From: Streptomyces aurantiogriseus | GTDB taxonomy: Bacteria > Actinomycetota > Actinomycetes > Streptomycetales > Streptomycetaceae | DNA length: 64,000 nt | Reading direction: 5' to 3' | Assembly (NCBI RefSeq): GCF_014649375.1 | Contig: NZ_BMSX01000007.1 | Location: 1-64,000 of the forward strand | Part shown: positions 41,722-54,001 of the stretch, one piece after another | Layout of the letters: every line of letters begins with the position of its first letter | Numbering within the stretch: the first letter of the stretch is position 1 | Notes under the pieces: model-generated | What the model was told of the DNA's origin: nothing | Databases searched by the model: none | What the model saw: only the letters and a program-made list of their open reading frames with translations | Translations under genes and position numbers: made by a program

Positions 41722-44700
41722 TCAGGCGGGCACCCGGCCGCCCGTCAGGCTCTCGATCATGCGGCGGGCGCTCGGGCCGACCACCGCCGCCCACTCCCCC
41801 GGCGCGTCCGTGAGCCAGCCCGCCACCTGCGCGGCGAAGCCGGGGACGTGGCGGCCCAGGTCGACCAGGCCGCGGTCGAAGCGGGCCGCGCCCTCCGGGG
41901 TGCGCACGAGGAGGAGGCCGGTGCGGTGGACGAGGTCGCGCAGGTCGTCCCCGCTGCGTTGAGCGGCCGCGTGCAGGACGGCGTCCAGGACGGCGGGGTC
42001 GTCCTCGTGCGTCAGAAGGAACTCCAGGAGTTCGCGGCGGAGGGGACGGGAGATGAGGGTGCCGGGAGCGGCGAGGACGGCGGCCAGGGCGGCCCGCACC
42101 GGCCCGGGCCCGTCGCCCAGCAGCCCGGTGACCAGCGGGAACAGAACGGCACGCGCGGTAAGCCCCTGGTCGAGGCGCCGGTCGACGTACACGGCCAGGT
42201 CCTCGGCGGTCTCCGGGCGCCGCTCCACCGCCTCCCGGACGAGGGCCACGATTAGGCGGGCCAGGGCGGGCGTGGTGACATCGGCGAGCGCACGCAGCAC
42301 ACCGCCCACGTCCGGGCCGCGCAGCCGGGTCCGGAAGGCGTCCAGTACCGGCTCCGGATGGGTGGTCAGGGCGGCGAGCAGGGCACTCGGCGGCAGCTGC
42401 GGATCGCCCGCCGCGAACCGCTCCAGCGCCTGCGGGAGGTGCCGGGGGCGGGTCTGCGGGTCTCCTACGAGGAGGGCGAGCGCGCCGCCGTGCAGGGGGC
42501 GGTCGGCGGGGCGGGCCAGCAGCGCGAGGGCCGCGTACCGCAGCAGCTCGCGGTCGGCGGGGGTCCGGACCTGGGGCGCGGCGCGCAGTCCGTACGCCAC
42601 CGCCGCGGCCCGCCGGGCCGGCCGCTCGTCGTGCGCCCACCGGTCCACGGCCCGGCACAGCGCGGACGGTTCCTCCTCCGCCAGGACGCCGAGCAGCTCG
42701 TCGGCCCTCGGGTGCGCGCACTCGACGAGGACCTCCGTCAGATCGTCCAGGCCCCGGTGCCGATTCGTGTGCAGCAGCGCCTGCGCGGCCGTCGCCACGG
42801 TGGCGTGCGGCGTCGCGGGCAACGGCCGCTCGTCGTCGAACCAGCGGGTCAGCAGCGGCTGTACGGCGGTGGGGTCGGCGGCGAGGAGGCCGGCGACGGC
42901 GTCGAGGTAGCGGGGTTCGTCCGCCGTGCGCGGGGCCGCGTCGGCGAGCACCAGACGGCGCAGGAGGTCCAGGCGGGTCTCCGTCGGCAGTGGGAGGGCG
43001 GTCCAGAAGCCGGGCGCGAACTCGGCGGACCGCTCCGGCCGGCTCCCCCACTCCACGATCCGGTCGGCCAGCAGCCGCAGGACACCGAGGTACGGCGTGG
43101 CGTCCGGGACGCGCAGCACGGTCGCGGCGAGCAGACGGGCGGCCCACCACGAGTCCGGGTCGGCCTCCAGGGCATCGGCCAACTCGCTCAATCTGTCGGC
43201 GAGTTGGCGGGTGCCCTGCTGGCGGGCGACGAGCAGCAGAGCCTGGACGACGGGCCCGATGCGGTGATGCGGGACGGGCAGCGGACGGGCGCCGTCCGGG
43301 CTGTGGCGGTGGTGGACCAGGGCGCGCAGGGCCTCGTCCAGATCGAGGTGGACGCCCTGGATCCAGTCGGCGAGCTCCTCGTGGGCGAACCGGTAGCCGC
43401 CGCCCGCCGGCACCAGGAGCCCCTCGGCGAGGACGGCCGACGCCCAGCCGGTGCCGCCGCCGAGCCGGGCCGGGGCGGCCCCCCACGGGAACACCGCCTC
43501 GAACGACGCCCGGTCCAGCTCCCCCTGTCCGGGCCCGAGGCTGCGCCGGGCGGCCTCGTGGACCTGTCCGGACACCTTCGCCGCGAGCCGTCGTACGGCG
43601 TTGCCGCGCAGGCCGTTCTCCGCGGCCAGCCGTACCGCGATGCGCAGGCACATCAGGTCCAGGTGGGCGGCGAGGACCTCGTCGCGGCCGACCGGGGTGC
43701 CGGGAGCGTCGGGCAGTGCGGCGCGGACCTCCGCGTAGAGGCGGAGGGTGAGGGGGTGGCGGGCGTCTCCGGGGTCGAGGGCGGTGTCCGGAATGCCGTG
43801 GCGGGCGCGGGCCTCGCGGGCCTCGTCCGGGGTGAGATCGCCGAGGGGGACGCAGGGCGGCAGCGTCCGGACCGTACGGCCGTACAGCGTCTCCGCCGGG
43901 AAGTGCGCGCCCGCCTGCTCCCAGTACTCGTCCCGGCAGGCCACCACCAGCCGCGTGCCCGTCTCCCGCAGCCACCTGGCCGTCCCCCGGGTCCACTCGG
44001 GGAGAAGACGGGCCAGGGCCGGGGGCATCTCCTCGGGGCCGTCGAGGAGGAGCAGCAAGGGGCGGCCGGCGGCGTGGGCGACGTGGGCGAGTCGCTCAGG
44101 GGTGAGGTCGTCGAGGCCGGCCGGGCCGGGGCGGGACGCGGCCACGACCCGGGCCGCGCGCGCCAGCGCCCTGCGGGCCGCGTCGGCGACCGAGTCGTCC
44201 TCCTCCCTCAGGTCGGCGCCGCGCAGCCACAGCGTGGGCGCCGGCTCCGGGCCACGGCCACGGCGGGCGGCCAGCGCGGTGAGTTCCGTCGTACGGCCGC
44301 TGCCCGGGGCGCCGACGAGGCCGAGCACGGCCGCCGGGCCCGCGGCGAAGGCGGCGAACTCCCTTGCCGGTACGGCGCGTTCGACCGGCATGCCGCACGA
44401 GTCGCCGGGCGGGCCGTCCGAGCCGACCGAGGCGGCGGTGAGTTCCAGGGCGCCGGCCGGATTGAGGTCGGCGCCGTACGCGGGGACCGTCGCCGCGTTG
44501 CGGGCGAGGAGCTCGGCGAGGGGGCCGTCGGCCGGGCCGGGGCGCAGCGGGACAGCGAAGCCGGCGTCCCGGCCGGAGTGCAGGGCGGTGCCCAGGACGG
44601 CGACGACGGCGCCGGTCGCGGCGTCGAGCACCGGGCCGCCGGCCGCGCCCCCGCCGAGCCGCAGCGCGTCCCGGCCCGCGGTGCCGATCGCCAGCTCCAG

Positions 44701-45222
44701 GGCGCCGTCGAGGAGGTGGAAGCGGTGGGTGCCCGCGTACGTCACGGGTGTCTCGGCCAGCACCCGTGCCTCGCGCCAGCAGCCCGCGGCCAGCCGGACG
44801 TACGTGCCGGTCTCGACGTGGTCCCGGACGGTGATGGGCAGGGGGTCTCCGACCAGGCCCTCCGTGCGGACGAGGGCCAGGTCCAGCTCCGGCAGCGGGG
44901 TGACCGCGTCGGCGGTCACGACACAGCCGTGGTCGTCGGCGTCGTACAGGACGAGGCGGGGGAGGCCGTCGACGGCCTCGTGGCTGGTGACGACCGTGCC
45001 GTGGCGGTCGGCCAGGAAGCCGGTGCCGCGCGGGCGGCCCACGAGGTCGTGAATGCGGACGAGGGAGCCGTCGGGGTCCTGCGGGGCGGGGTGAGCGGGG
45101 CGTGCGGGGATGTCCGCCGGCCGTGCGTCGTCCTGCGCGGACCCGGTGCCGTGCCGTGGCTGCCGGGAGTCGCGCGGCGCCGTGTGGCGGCCACCGCCGG
45201 TTCGCGGGCCCCGTGCCGCCAT
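41722..45222 (-). CDS. Trypsin-like/P-loop NTPase protein with both active sites altered
   Basis: 1166 aa from ATG 45222 with GGGGAGG upstream. The N-terminal trypsin-like fold (about residues 50-230) has His81 in VVTSHEAVDG and Asp114 in ELDLALVRTE, but the nucleophile position reads GGAAGGPVLD, with Ala194 in place of Ser. The NTPase domain has GAPGSGRTTE (304-313), with Arg310 in place of the P-loop Lys, and Walker B LLLLLDGPEE (389-397). The rest is HEAT-like helical repeats. Such trypsin-STAND fusions occur in actinobacteria. Loss of both residues suggests a sensor/scaffold role, not a protease. The ribF and truB genes lie either side. Confidence 0.8.
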   Translation of the reverse strand: MAARGPRTGGGRHTAPRDSRQPRHGTGSAQDDARPADIPARPAHPAPQDPDGSLVRIHDLVGRPRGTGFLADRHGTVVTSHEAVDGLPRLVLYDADDHGCVVTADAVTPLPELDLALVRTEGLVGDPLPITVRDHVETGTYVRLAAGCWREARVLAETPVTYAGTHRFHLLDGALELAIGTAGRDALRLGGGAAGGPVLDAATGAVVAVLGTALHSGRDAGFAVPLRPGPADGPLAELLARNAATVPAYGADLNPAGALELTAASVGSDGPPGDSCGMPVERAVPAREFAAFAAGPAAVLGLVGAPGSGRTTELTALAARRGRGPEPAPTLWLRGADLREEDDSVADAARRALARAARVVAASRPGPAGLDDLTPERLAHVAHAAGRPLLLLLDGPEEMPPALARLLPEWTRGTARWLRETGTRLVVACRDEYWEQAGAHFPAETLYGRTVRTLPPCVPLGDLTPDEAREARARHGIPDTALDPGDARHPLTLRLYAEVRAALPDAPGTPVGRDEVLAAHLDLMCLRIAVRLAAENGLRGNAVRRLAAKVSGQVHEAARRSLGPGQGELDRASFEAVFPWGAAPARLGGGTGWASAVLAEGLLVPAGGGYRFAHEELADWIQGVHLDLDEALRALVHHRHSPDGARPLPVPHHRIGPVVQALLLVARQQGTRQLADRLSELADALEADPDSWWAARLLAATVLRVPDATPYLGVLRLLADRIVEWGSRPERSAEFAPGFWTALPLPTETRLDLLRRLVLADAAPRTADEPRYLDAVAGLLAADPTAVQPLLTRWFDDERPLPATPHATVATAAQALLHTNRHRGLDDLTEVLVECAHPRADELLGVLAEEEPSALCRAVDRWAHDERPARRAAAVAYGLRAAPQVRTPADRELLRYAALALLARPADRPLHGGALALLVGDPQTRPRHLPQALERFAAGDPQLPPSALLAALTTHPEPVLDAFRTRLRGPDVGGVLRALADVTTPALARLIVALVREAVERRPETAEDLAVYVDRRLDQGLTARAVLFPLVTGLLGDGPGPVRAALAAVLAAPGTLISRPLRRELLEFLLTHEDDPAVLDAVLHAAAQRSGDDLRDLVHRTGLLLVRTPEGAARFDRGLVDLGRHVPGFAAQVAGWLTDAPGEWAAVVGPSARRMIESLTGGRVPA

Positions 45223-45470
45223 CGTCGTACCTCCCCGCCGCGCCCACCTGCTCTCTTGTGCGACGGTAGGCGGGGGATGATCAGCGGGACAGATCGCTGG
45301 ACGAACGCGCCCCCCTGCACTCCCCGGGTTCACTCCGAGCGCCTGCCCGCACGGGTGAATGAACGGGGAGCGTTGGATACACCCTAGGGGTGGGGGAACC
45401 GAGGGGGGACCGTGGAGCGGCGGCGGAGCAGGGCCCCGTGCTCGCCGCTCCACGGGCAATCCGGCGGCGT

Positions 45471-46376
45471 TCAGCCGAGGACGGCCAGGCTCTTCGCCTT
45501 GCCCTTCTGCTCCTCGACCAGCGCCAGGAAACGGCCCTCGGGGTCGAAGACGGCCACCGGGCCGGCGGCGGCGTACTCGTCGGGCATCTCCAGCCGCACG
45601 CCGTTGGTGAGCAGCCGGGCCCGCTTGGCGTCCACGTCCCAGCGCGGGAACGCGGCCGCGGCGGCCTCCGCGATCGGCATCACCGTCAGCTCCTCCTGGA
45701 GCTGGGCGAGGGTGCGGGCGGAGTCCAGCTTGTACGGGCCGACGCGGGTGCGGCGCAGCGCGGTGAGGTGGCCGCCGACGCCGAGGCCGGCGCCCAGGTC
45801 GCGGGCGAGGGCACGGATGTAGGTGCCGGAGGAGCAGACCACCGAGACGATCAGGTCCAGGACGGGGGTGCCGTCCTCGGCGACGGCGTCCCGGACGTCG
45901 TACACCGTGAAGGACGAGACGGTGACCGGACGGGCCGGGATCTCGAAGTCCTCGCCCTCACGGGCCCGCTTGTACGAGCGCACGCCGTCGATCTTGATGG
46001 CGCTGACCTTGGACGGGACCTGCATGATGTCGCCGGTCAGCTTGGCGATGCCGGCGTCGATGGCGTCCCGGGTGACCTTGGAGGCGTCCGTGGAGGCCGT
46101 GATCTCGCCCTCGGCGTCGTCCGTGAGGGTCGTCTGGCCGAGGCGGACGGTCCCCAGGTACTCCTTCTCGGTGAGGGCGAGGTGCCCGAGGAGCTTGGTC
46201 GCCTTCTCCACGCCGAGGACGAGGACGCCCGTCGCCATCGGGTCGAGCGTGCCGGCGTGGCCGACGCGGCGGGTCCTGGCGATCCCCCGCATCTTGGCCA
46301 CGACGTCGTGCGAAGTGAAGCCCGACGGCTTGTCGACGATGACGAGGCCGTCGGGCGCGGTGTGCTTCCGGTTCAT
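45471..46376 (-). CDS. truB: tRNA pseudouridine(55) synthase
   Basis: Makes psi55 in the T loop of tRNAs. The catalytic Asp lies in GHAGTLDPMATGVL; KPSGFTSHDVV and the RNA-binding loop KIDGVRSYKRAREGE are conserved, as is SSGTYIRALARDLG. A C-terminal PUA-like extension (VFDPEGRFLALVEEQKG) is present. 301 aa. ATG 46376 overlaps the rbfA stop by 4 nt (ATGA), the usual arrangement in the infB cluster. Confidence 0.96.
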   Translation of the reverse strand: MNRKHTAPDGLVIVDKPSGFTSHDVVAKMRGIARTRRVGHAGTLDPMATGVLVLGVEKATKLLGHLALTEKEYLGTVRLGQTTLTDDAEGEITASTDASKVTRDAIDAGIAKLTGDIMQVPSKVSAIKIDGVRSYKRAREGEDFEIPARPVTVSSFTVYDVRDAVAEDGTPVLDLIVSVVCSSGTYIRALARDLGAGLGVGGHLTALRRTRVGPYKLDSARTLAQLQEELTVMPIAEAAAAAFPRWDVDAKRARLLTNGVRLEMPDEYAAAGPVAVFDPEGRFLALVEEQKGKAKSLAVLG

Positions 46377-46822
46377 TCGGCAGTGTCGTCCGTCTCGTCG
46401 TCACCGGGCTTGCGGTACGGGTCGGCGCCGGCGGCGTACGCGGCGCCCGCGGACGCCTCGCGCACCTTCTCGTCGGCTTGGCGCGCCTTGTCGAGGAGGT
46501 CGTCGATGGTGCGGGCGTTGTCCGGGAGGGCGTCGGCGACGAAGGCCAGCGTCGGCGTGAACTTCACGCCGGCCGCGCGACCGACCTCCGAGCGCAGGAT
46601 GCCCTTGGCGCTCTCCAGACCGGCGGCCGCGGCCTTGCGGTCCTCGTCGTCCCCGTACACCGTGTAGAAGACGGTCGCCTCCCTGAGGTCACCCGTGACG
46701 CGGGTGTCCGTGATGGTGACGTGGGAGCCGAGCCGCGGGTCCTTGATCCCTCGCTGCAGCTTCTGGGCCACCACCTCTCGGATGAGGTCCGCCAGCCTCT
46801 TGGCGCGCGCGTTGTCGGCCAC
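46373..46822 (-). CDS. rbfA: Ribosome-binding factor A
   Basis: KH-like factor required for 16S rRNA 5'-end maturation and cold growth. LIREVVAQKLQRGIKDPRLG and the Ala kink region SAKGILRSEVGRAAGVKFTP are typical. 149 aa from GTG 46822 with GGGAG upstream. The acidic C-terminal extension (KPGDDETDDTAE) is common in actinobacteria. It overlaps truB by 4 nt. Confidence 0.95.
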   Translation of the reverse strand: MADNARAKRLADLIREVVAQKLQRGIKDPRLGSHVTITDTRVTGDLREATVFYTVYGDDEDRKAAAAGLESAKGILRSEVGRAAGVKFTPTLAFVADALPDNARTIDDLLDKARQADEKVREASAGAAYAAGADPYRKPGDDETDDTAE

Positions 46823-46866
46823 TGGTCCGTCTCCCGTTCTTTCTTCTCTTGCGTTCTCTGGTCTGG

Positions 46867-47160
46867 TCAGTCGTCTTCGCCGTGGAAGCGGCGTCTGACC
46901 GACAGCAGCTCCACTTCGGGGCGGCCGGCGACCAGCCGTTCGCACCGGTCCAGTACGTCGGTCAGGTGCTCCGCGTCACCCGAGACCAAGGCCAGGCCTA
47001 TCGTGGCCCGGCGGTGGAGGTTCTGGTGGTCCACCTCGGCCGCGCTCACCGCGTACTTGCGCTGGAGCTCGGCGACGATGGGGCGGACGACGGAGCGCTT
47101 CTCCTTCAGCGACCGTATGTCGCCGAGGAGGAGGTCGAAGGACAGAGTCCCCACGTACAT
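46867..47160 (-). CDS. DUF503 family protein (YlxP-like)
   Basis: 97 aa from ATG 47160. DUF503 pattern: MYVGTLSFDLLLGDIRSLK, EKRSVVRPIVAELQRKY, VSAAEVDHQNLHRRATIGLA. Found between infB and rbfA in many actinobacteria and firmicutes; ribosome-linked function unknown. The RBS is weak. Frames extending to 47673 overlap infB and are shadows. Confidence 0.9.
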   Translation of the reverse strand: MYVGTLSFDLLLGDIRSLKEKRSVVRPIVAELQRKYAVSAAEVDHQNLHRRATIGLALVSGDAEHLTDVLDRCERLVAGRPEVELLSVRRRFHGEDD

Positions 47161-47358
47161 GTGTGTAGCCGGTTCACCCGCCGGTACGGGATCGATGGCC
47201 CTGTCAGCCGTGTGGGACAGGGCATCAAGAACGGTACAACGATACCTGCGGTGGCTCGACGGGGTTTTCGCCCGCCCACCCACCGCCCGACGCGGTCGGC
47301 TGAGAGGCCGCCCACCCGGGGCTCCGCCCCGACCCCCACGGGGACTCAGGGTCGAAGA

Positions 47359-47384
47359 AGGGGGCTGGGGACAGCGAGCCCCCA
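47359..47384. repeat. Streptomyces-type intergenic inverted repeat
   Basis: GGGGGCTGGGGACAGCGAGCCCCC (47360-47383) is a short hairpin within the 283-bp infB-ylxP spacer. Nearby GGGGCTCCGCCCCGACCCCC is a stock element of Streptomyces intergenic DNA. No gene is visible in this spacer. Confidence 0.5.
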
Positions 47385-47395
47385 GGAAACACCGG

Positions 47396-47434
47396 CGCGC
47401 CGGCCGGCGGAAGGTGCTTCCGCCGGCCGGCGCG
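47396..47434 (-). terminator. infB terminator hairpin
   Basis: Perfect 18-bp arms (47396-47413 and 47417-47434) around a GTG triloop, 10 nt downstream of the infB stop on the minus strand. It would end or attenuate transcription before ylxP-rbfA-truB. Confidence 0.8.
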
Positions 47435-47443
47435 AACCGTGGG

Positions 47444-50551
<3,108 letters not shown>

Positions 50552-50698
50552 TTCGCTCCTTTTAGGTCCGGGTTGCGTCCGGACCGTCGCTACTTCATGG
50601 GCGTACTCATCGCGTGCTCATCGAGTGCTCATCGCAATCTCGACCTACTTCCAACTCGCGGGGTACCTGAGCCGCGCGGACGTTCCGCGCGACGCTTC

Positions 50699-50995
50699 TT
50701 ACGGTGTTGCCTGCTCGGCAACTGTCATCTGCTCGACGTACTGACGCAACGCCTTTGTGTCGAGCGCTCCCGGGGCGCGCAACGCCCGCGTGAACGCCCG
50801 GCGGCGTACCGCCTGGTCGAGACAGACCTGGGTGGGGTGCACGTACGCACCCCGGCCGGGCAGCGTACCGCGAGGATCGGGGACGCATGCGTCCTTGATC
50901 GCCACGATGCGCAGCAGCTCTGTCTTGGCCGCCCGCTCCCGGCACCCCACACAGGTGCGTTCAGGGCATGTTCGGGTGTGCGTCCGGCCAGACAC
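50699..50995 (-). CDS. ylxR: YlxR family RNA-binding protein
   Basis: 98 aa from GTG 50995. DUF448 signature: CPERTCVGCRERAAKTELLR, DPRGTLPGRGAYVHP and VCLDQAVRRRAFTRAL. The homologue RnpM/YlxR binds RNase P RNA in firmicutes. It lies between nusA and infB, the conserved location. The 147-bp spacer to infB has no gene. Confidence 0.93.
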   Translation of the reverse strand: MSGRTHTRTCPERTCVGCRERAAKTELLRIVAIKDACVPDPRGTLPGRGAYVHPTQVCLDQAVRRRAFTRALRAPGALDTKALRQYVEQMTVAEQATP

Positions 50996-51096
50996 AGCTA
51001 AGTCTACCTCCCCGTACCGACCTCACCCCTTTGGGCCAGGATTCGAACAGTTGCCGTGCGAACACTGACGTGATCTCAGCGGCCTGCGGCTTGGAT

Positions 51097-52095
51097 CTAT
51101 TCCCCGCGCTGGTCGCCGGTCTGTTCGGTGTCGGGTCGGATGTCGATCCGCCAGCCGGTCAGACGGGCGGCGAGCCGGGCGTTCTGCCCCTCCTTGCCGA
51201 TCGCCAGCGACAGCTGGTAGTCCGGCACGGTCACGCGCGCGGAGCGGGCCGCGAGGTCGACGACCTCCACCTTGGACACCCGGGCGGGTGACAGCGCGTT
51301 CGCCACCATCTCCGCCGGGTCGTCCGACCAGTCGACGATGTCGATCTTCTCGCCGTTCAGCTCGCCCATGACGTTGCGCACACGCCCGCCCATGGGGCCG
51401 ATGCAGGCGCCCTTGGCGTTCAGGCCCGAACGGGTGGAACGGACCGCGATCTTGGTGCGGTGGCCGGCCTCGCGGGCGATGGCGGCGATCTCGACGGACC
51501 CGTCGGCGATCTCCGGCACCTCCAGCGCGAAGAGCTTCTTCACCAGGTTGGGGTGCGTCCGGGAGAGCGTCACGGACGGGCCGCGGACGCCCTTCGCCAC
51601 CCGGACGACGTACGACCGCAGACGCAGGCCGTGCTGGTACGTCTCGCCCGGGACCTGCTCCTGCACGGGGAGGATGGCCTCCAGCTTGCCGATGTCGACG
51701 AGCACGTTCTTCGGGTCGCGGCCCTGCTGGACCACACCGGTGACGATGTCGCCCTCGCGGCCCGCGTACTCGCCGAGCGTCGCGTCGTCCTCGGCGTCGC
51801 GCAGGCGCTGCAGGATCACCTGCTTGGCCGTGGTGGCGGCGATACGGCCGAAGCCGGACGGGGTGTCGTCGAACTCGCGGGGCTCCTGGCCCTCCTCGAG
51901 GTCCTCGGGGTCCTCCTTCGCCCACACGGTCACGTGACCGGTCTCCCGGTTGAGCTCCACGCGCGCGTGGCGGCGGCTTCCCTCGGTGCGGTGGTAGGCG
52001 ATGAGGAGGGCCGACTCGATCGCCTCGACCAGCAGGTCGAAGGAGATCTCCTTCTCCCGAACCAAGCCCCGCAGGGCACTCATGTCGATGTCCAC
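51097..52095 (-). CDS. nusA: Transcription termination/antitermination factor NusA
   Basis: 332 aa, the short actinobacterial form. N-terminal RNAP-binding domain (MSALRGLVREKEISFDLLVE), then S1 (GDIVTGVVQQGRDPKNVLVD), then two KH domains (RTKIAVRSTRSGLNAKGACIG; YQLSLAIGKEGQNARLAARL). It has no C-terminal acidic repeats. ATG 52095; the rimP stop is 2 nt upstream, so the pair is co-expressed. Confidence 0.96.
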   Translation of the reverse strand: MDIDMSALRGLVREKEISFDLLVEAIESALLIAYHRTEGSRRHARVELNRETGHVTVWAKEDPEDLEEGQEPREFDDTPSGFGRIAATTAKQVILQRLRDAEDDATLGEYAGREGDIVTGVVQQGRDPKNVLVDIGKLEAILPVQEQVPGETYQHGLRLRSYVVRVAKGVRGPSVTLSRTHPNLVKKLFALEVPEIADGSVEIAAIAREAGHRTKIAVRSTRSGLNAKGACIGPMGGRVRNVMGELNGEKIDIVDWSDDPAEMVANALSPARVSKVEVVDLAARSARVTVPDYQLSLAIGKEGQNARLAARLTGWRIDIRPDTEQTGDQRGE

Positions 52096-52097
52096 GG

Positions 52098-52628
52098 CTA
52101 CGCCTCCTCCTCTTCCTTCATGTCCTTCTCGTCCTGCTTGTTGTCCTGCTTGTCCTTGCGGCCGAACTCGACCTGGACGCGGGCCTTGTCGATGTCGGCG
52201 AAGGCGAGTCTGCGGGTGGTGGGCCTGCGGCCCTTCACTCCGGGCACTTCGACGTCGAGGCCTTCGTCGTCCACGGTGAGGATGCGGGCGACGAGTTCGC
52301 CGTCCTCGTGGAGCTGGAACTTCACCAGGCGGTCCGTGGCCCGGACGTAGTGACGGTGCTCGGTGAGGGCGCGCTCCGCGCCCGGGGTGCCGACCTCGAG
52401 GGTGTACTCGCCCGCGCCCATCGCGTCCGTCTCGTCGAGCTTCGCCGAGAGCGCACGGCTCACATCGGCGATCCGGTCCAGGTCCGCACCGGTGTCGGAG
52501 TCGACGACGACGCGCAGCACGCGCTTGCGTCCGACGGAGTCCACGGCGATCTCTTCGAGATCGAGGCCCTGGGAGGTGACGAGCGGTTCCAGCAGTTCTC
52601 GCAGCCTCTCGCTCTGGGTGGTGCTCAT
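52098..52628 (-). CDS. rimP: Ribosome maturation factor RimP
   Basis: 176 aa from ATG 52628 with GAGGAG upstream. Motifs LEPLVTSQGLDLEEIAVDSV, CDs such as DLDRIADVSRALSAKLDETD and LEVGTPGAERALTEHRHYVR; the C-terminal SH3-like domain ends in a highly charged KDKQDNKQDEKDMKEEEEA tail. 30S maturation factor heading the nusA-infB operon. Longer frames to 53414 run into divergent genes. Confidence 0.95.
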   Translation of the reverse strand: MSTTQSERLRELLEPLVTSQGLDLEEIAVDSVGRKRVLRVVVDSDTGADLDRIADVSRALSAKLDETDAMGAGEYTLEVGTPGAERALTEHRHYVRATDRLVKFQLHEDGELVARILTVDDEGLDVEVPGVKGRRPTTRRLAFADIDKARVQVEFGRKDKQDNKQDEKDMKEEEEA

Positions 52629-52856
52629 CCGGGTGACTCCTCGGCCGCGTGTGCTGTTGTGGGATGGGTCGCGTGTCTGGTCAAAGGGTATCCGGTCGCG
52701 GGGTGTGTTGCCGTCCACCGGGCGGCCGACGGGCGGCCACCCGGGGCCTGAGCGGTGCCGATGAGTGGTGCCCGGCAGGTGCGCGGGTACGGTGATCACG
52801 GGCGTGCCGCCCGTGATCGGTATTTCTGTCGTACGAGTTCCCCGAGGACGTCTGCC

Positions 52857-53444
52857 GTGCCGTTCCCTCCGCCGTCGCGCACCCCCTCGGGGCCGCGCCG
52901 AAGAACCCTGCTCGCCTCCGCCGCCGGGGCCGCCCTGCTCGTGGGCTGCTCCTCGCGCGGTGACTCCGGTGAGGAGAGCTCGGGCGGCAGCCCGTCGGTC
53001 GCGGAGCAGGCACGCGCGCGTGCGGCCCGGGACAGCGCGGGGCTGGTGGAGCGGTACGACGCCGTCCTGACCGTCCATCCGGCGCTGGCGGCGCGGCTGA
53101 CGCCGCTGCGGGCGGAGGTTGTGCGGCACGTGACGGCGTTCGGGGGCGCCGGCTCCACGGCCTCGCCCACGCCCTCCCCCTCGTCTTCGGCGTCCTCGTC
53201 TTCGGCGCCGTCGTCTTCGGCGTCCGGTTCGGCCTCGGCCTCGGCCGATCCGTCCGCCCCGCCTGCCGCCGTCCCGGCGGGCGAGAAGGACGCCCTCAGT
53301 AGCCTCGCCGCCGCCGAGCGGGCGCTCGCCGACCGGCGGGTCGCGGCCCTGGTGAACGTGCCGGGCGAGCTGGCGCGGCTGCTGGCCTCGGTAGCGGCGG
53401 CCGGCGCGGCACACGCGTACCTGCTGACGGAGGGGGCCCGATGA
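52857..53444 (+). CDS. Lipoprotein with Ser/Ala-rich linker
   Basis: 195 aa from GTG 52857 (GAGGA upstream). Tat-like/lipoprotein signal PRRRTLLASAAGAALLVGC with lipobox LVGC. A helical segment (LVERYDAVLTVHPALAARLT) is followed by a Ser/Ala/Pro-rich linker and a second helical part (LSSLAAAERALADRRVAALV). Function unknown. Overlaps the ferritin-like gene by 4 nt (ATGA), pointing to a joint role. Confidence 0.75.
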   Translation: MPFPPPSRTPSGPRRRTLLASAAGAALLVGCSSRGDSGEESSGGSPSVAEQARARAARDSAGLVERYDAVLTVHPALAARLTPLRAEVVRHVTAFGGAGSTASPTPSPSSSASSSSAPSSSASGSASASADPSAPPAAVPAGEKDALSSLAAAERALADRRVAALVNVPGELARLLASVAAAGAAHAYLLTEGAR

Positions 53445-53947
53445 GCGAGAAGAAGAGCGGGGAACTGGCGGCCCTCCAGGCGGCGCTGGCCGCCGAGCAC
53501 GCGGCGGTGTACGGGTACGGGGTCGTCGGCGGGCGGATCCTCGAGGACCGGCGCGCGGAGGCGCGGGCGGCGTACGACGCGCACCGCGCGCGCCGGGACG
53601 CGCTGGCGCGCGAGGTGCGCGCGCTGGGCGCCGAACCGGTCGCCGCGAGCGCCGCGTACGCGCTGCCGTTCCCGGTGCCGGACTCCCCCGCGGCGGTCCG
53701 GCTCGCGGCCGAGCTGGAGGAACGGGTGGCCGGGGTGTACTCCGACCTGGTGCGGGCCTCCGGTGACGCGCGGCGCCGGGAGGCCGCCGGAGCGCTGCGG
53801 GAGGCGGCGGTGCGGGCGGCGCGCTGGCGCGGCGGGAGCGTAGCCTTCCCTGGTCTCGCCGAGCGGGCCGGCACGGCCGCGGATCCGGCTGTCACCGGCG
53901 CCGGGCCTTCTGCCACGAAGGCGGGCTCGCCGACACCGTCGGCATGA
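53441..53947 (+). CDS. Ferritin-like domain protein (DUF4439)
   Basis: 168 aa. Four-helix-bundle type sequence: AALQAALAAEHAAVYGYGVV, DAHRARRDALAREVRALGAE, AAELEERVAGVYSDLVRAS; DUF4439 proteins carry E-A-H motifs on helix 1, seen here as AEHAAVYGY. The C-terminus is Pro/Thr-rich. No signal peptide, unlike the lipoprotein it is coupled to. Metal binding is likely but not shown. Confidence 0.8.
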   Translation: MSEKKSGELAALQAALAAEHAAVYGYGVVGGRILEDRRAEARAAYDAHRARRDALAREVRALGAEPVAASAAYALPFPVPDSPAAVRLAAELEERVAGVYSDLVRASGDARRREAAGALREAAVRAARWRGGSVAFPGLAERAGTAADPAVTGAGPSATKAGSPTPSA

Positions 53948-54001
53948 CGGCATGACGACATGACGGCAGAGGTACCGGGAGCAGGAAGGGACGACTCGCG
54001 C

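Noticed and set aside
42358..45387. Long plus-strand frame over the trypsin/NTPase gene
   Set aside because: No recognisable motif and biased composition; the minus frame shows coherent domains.
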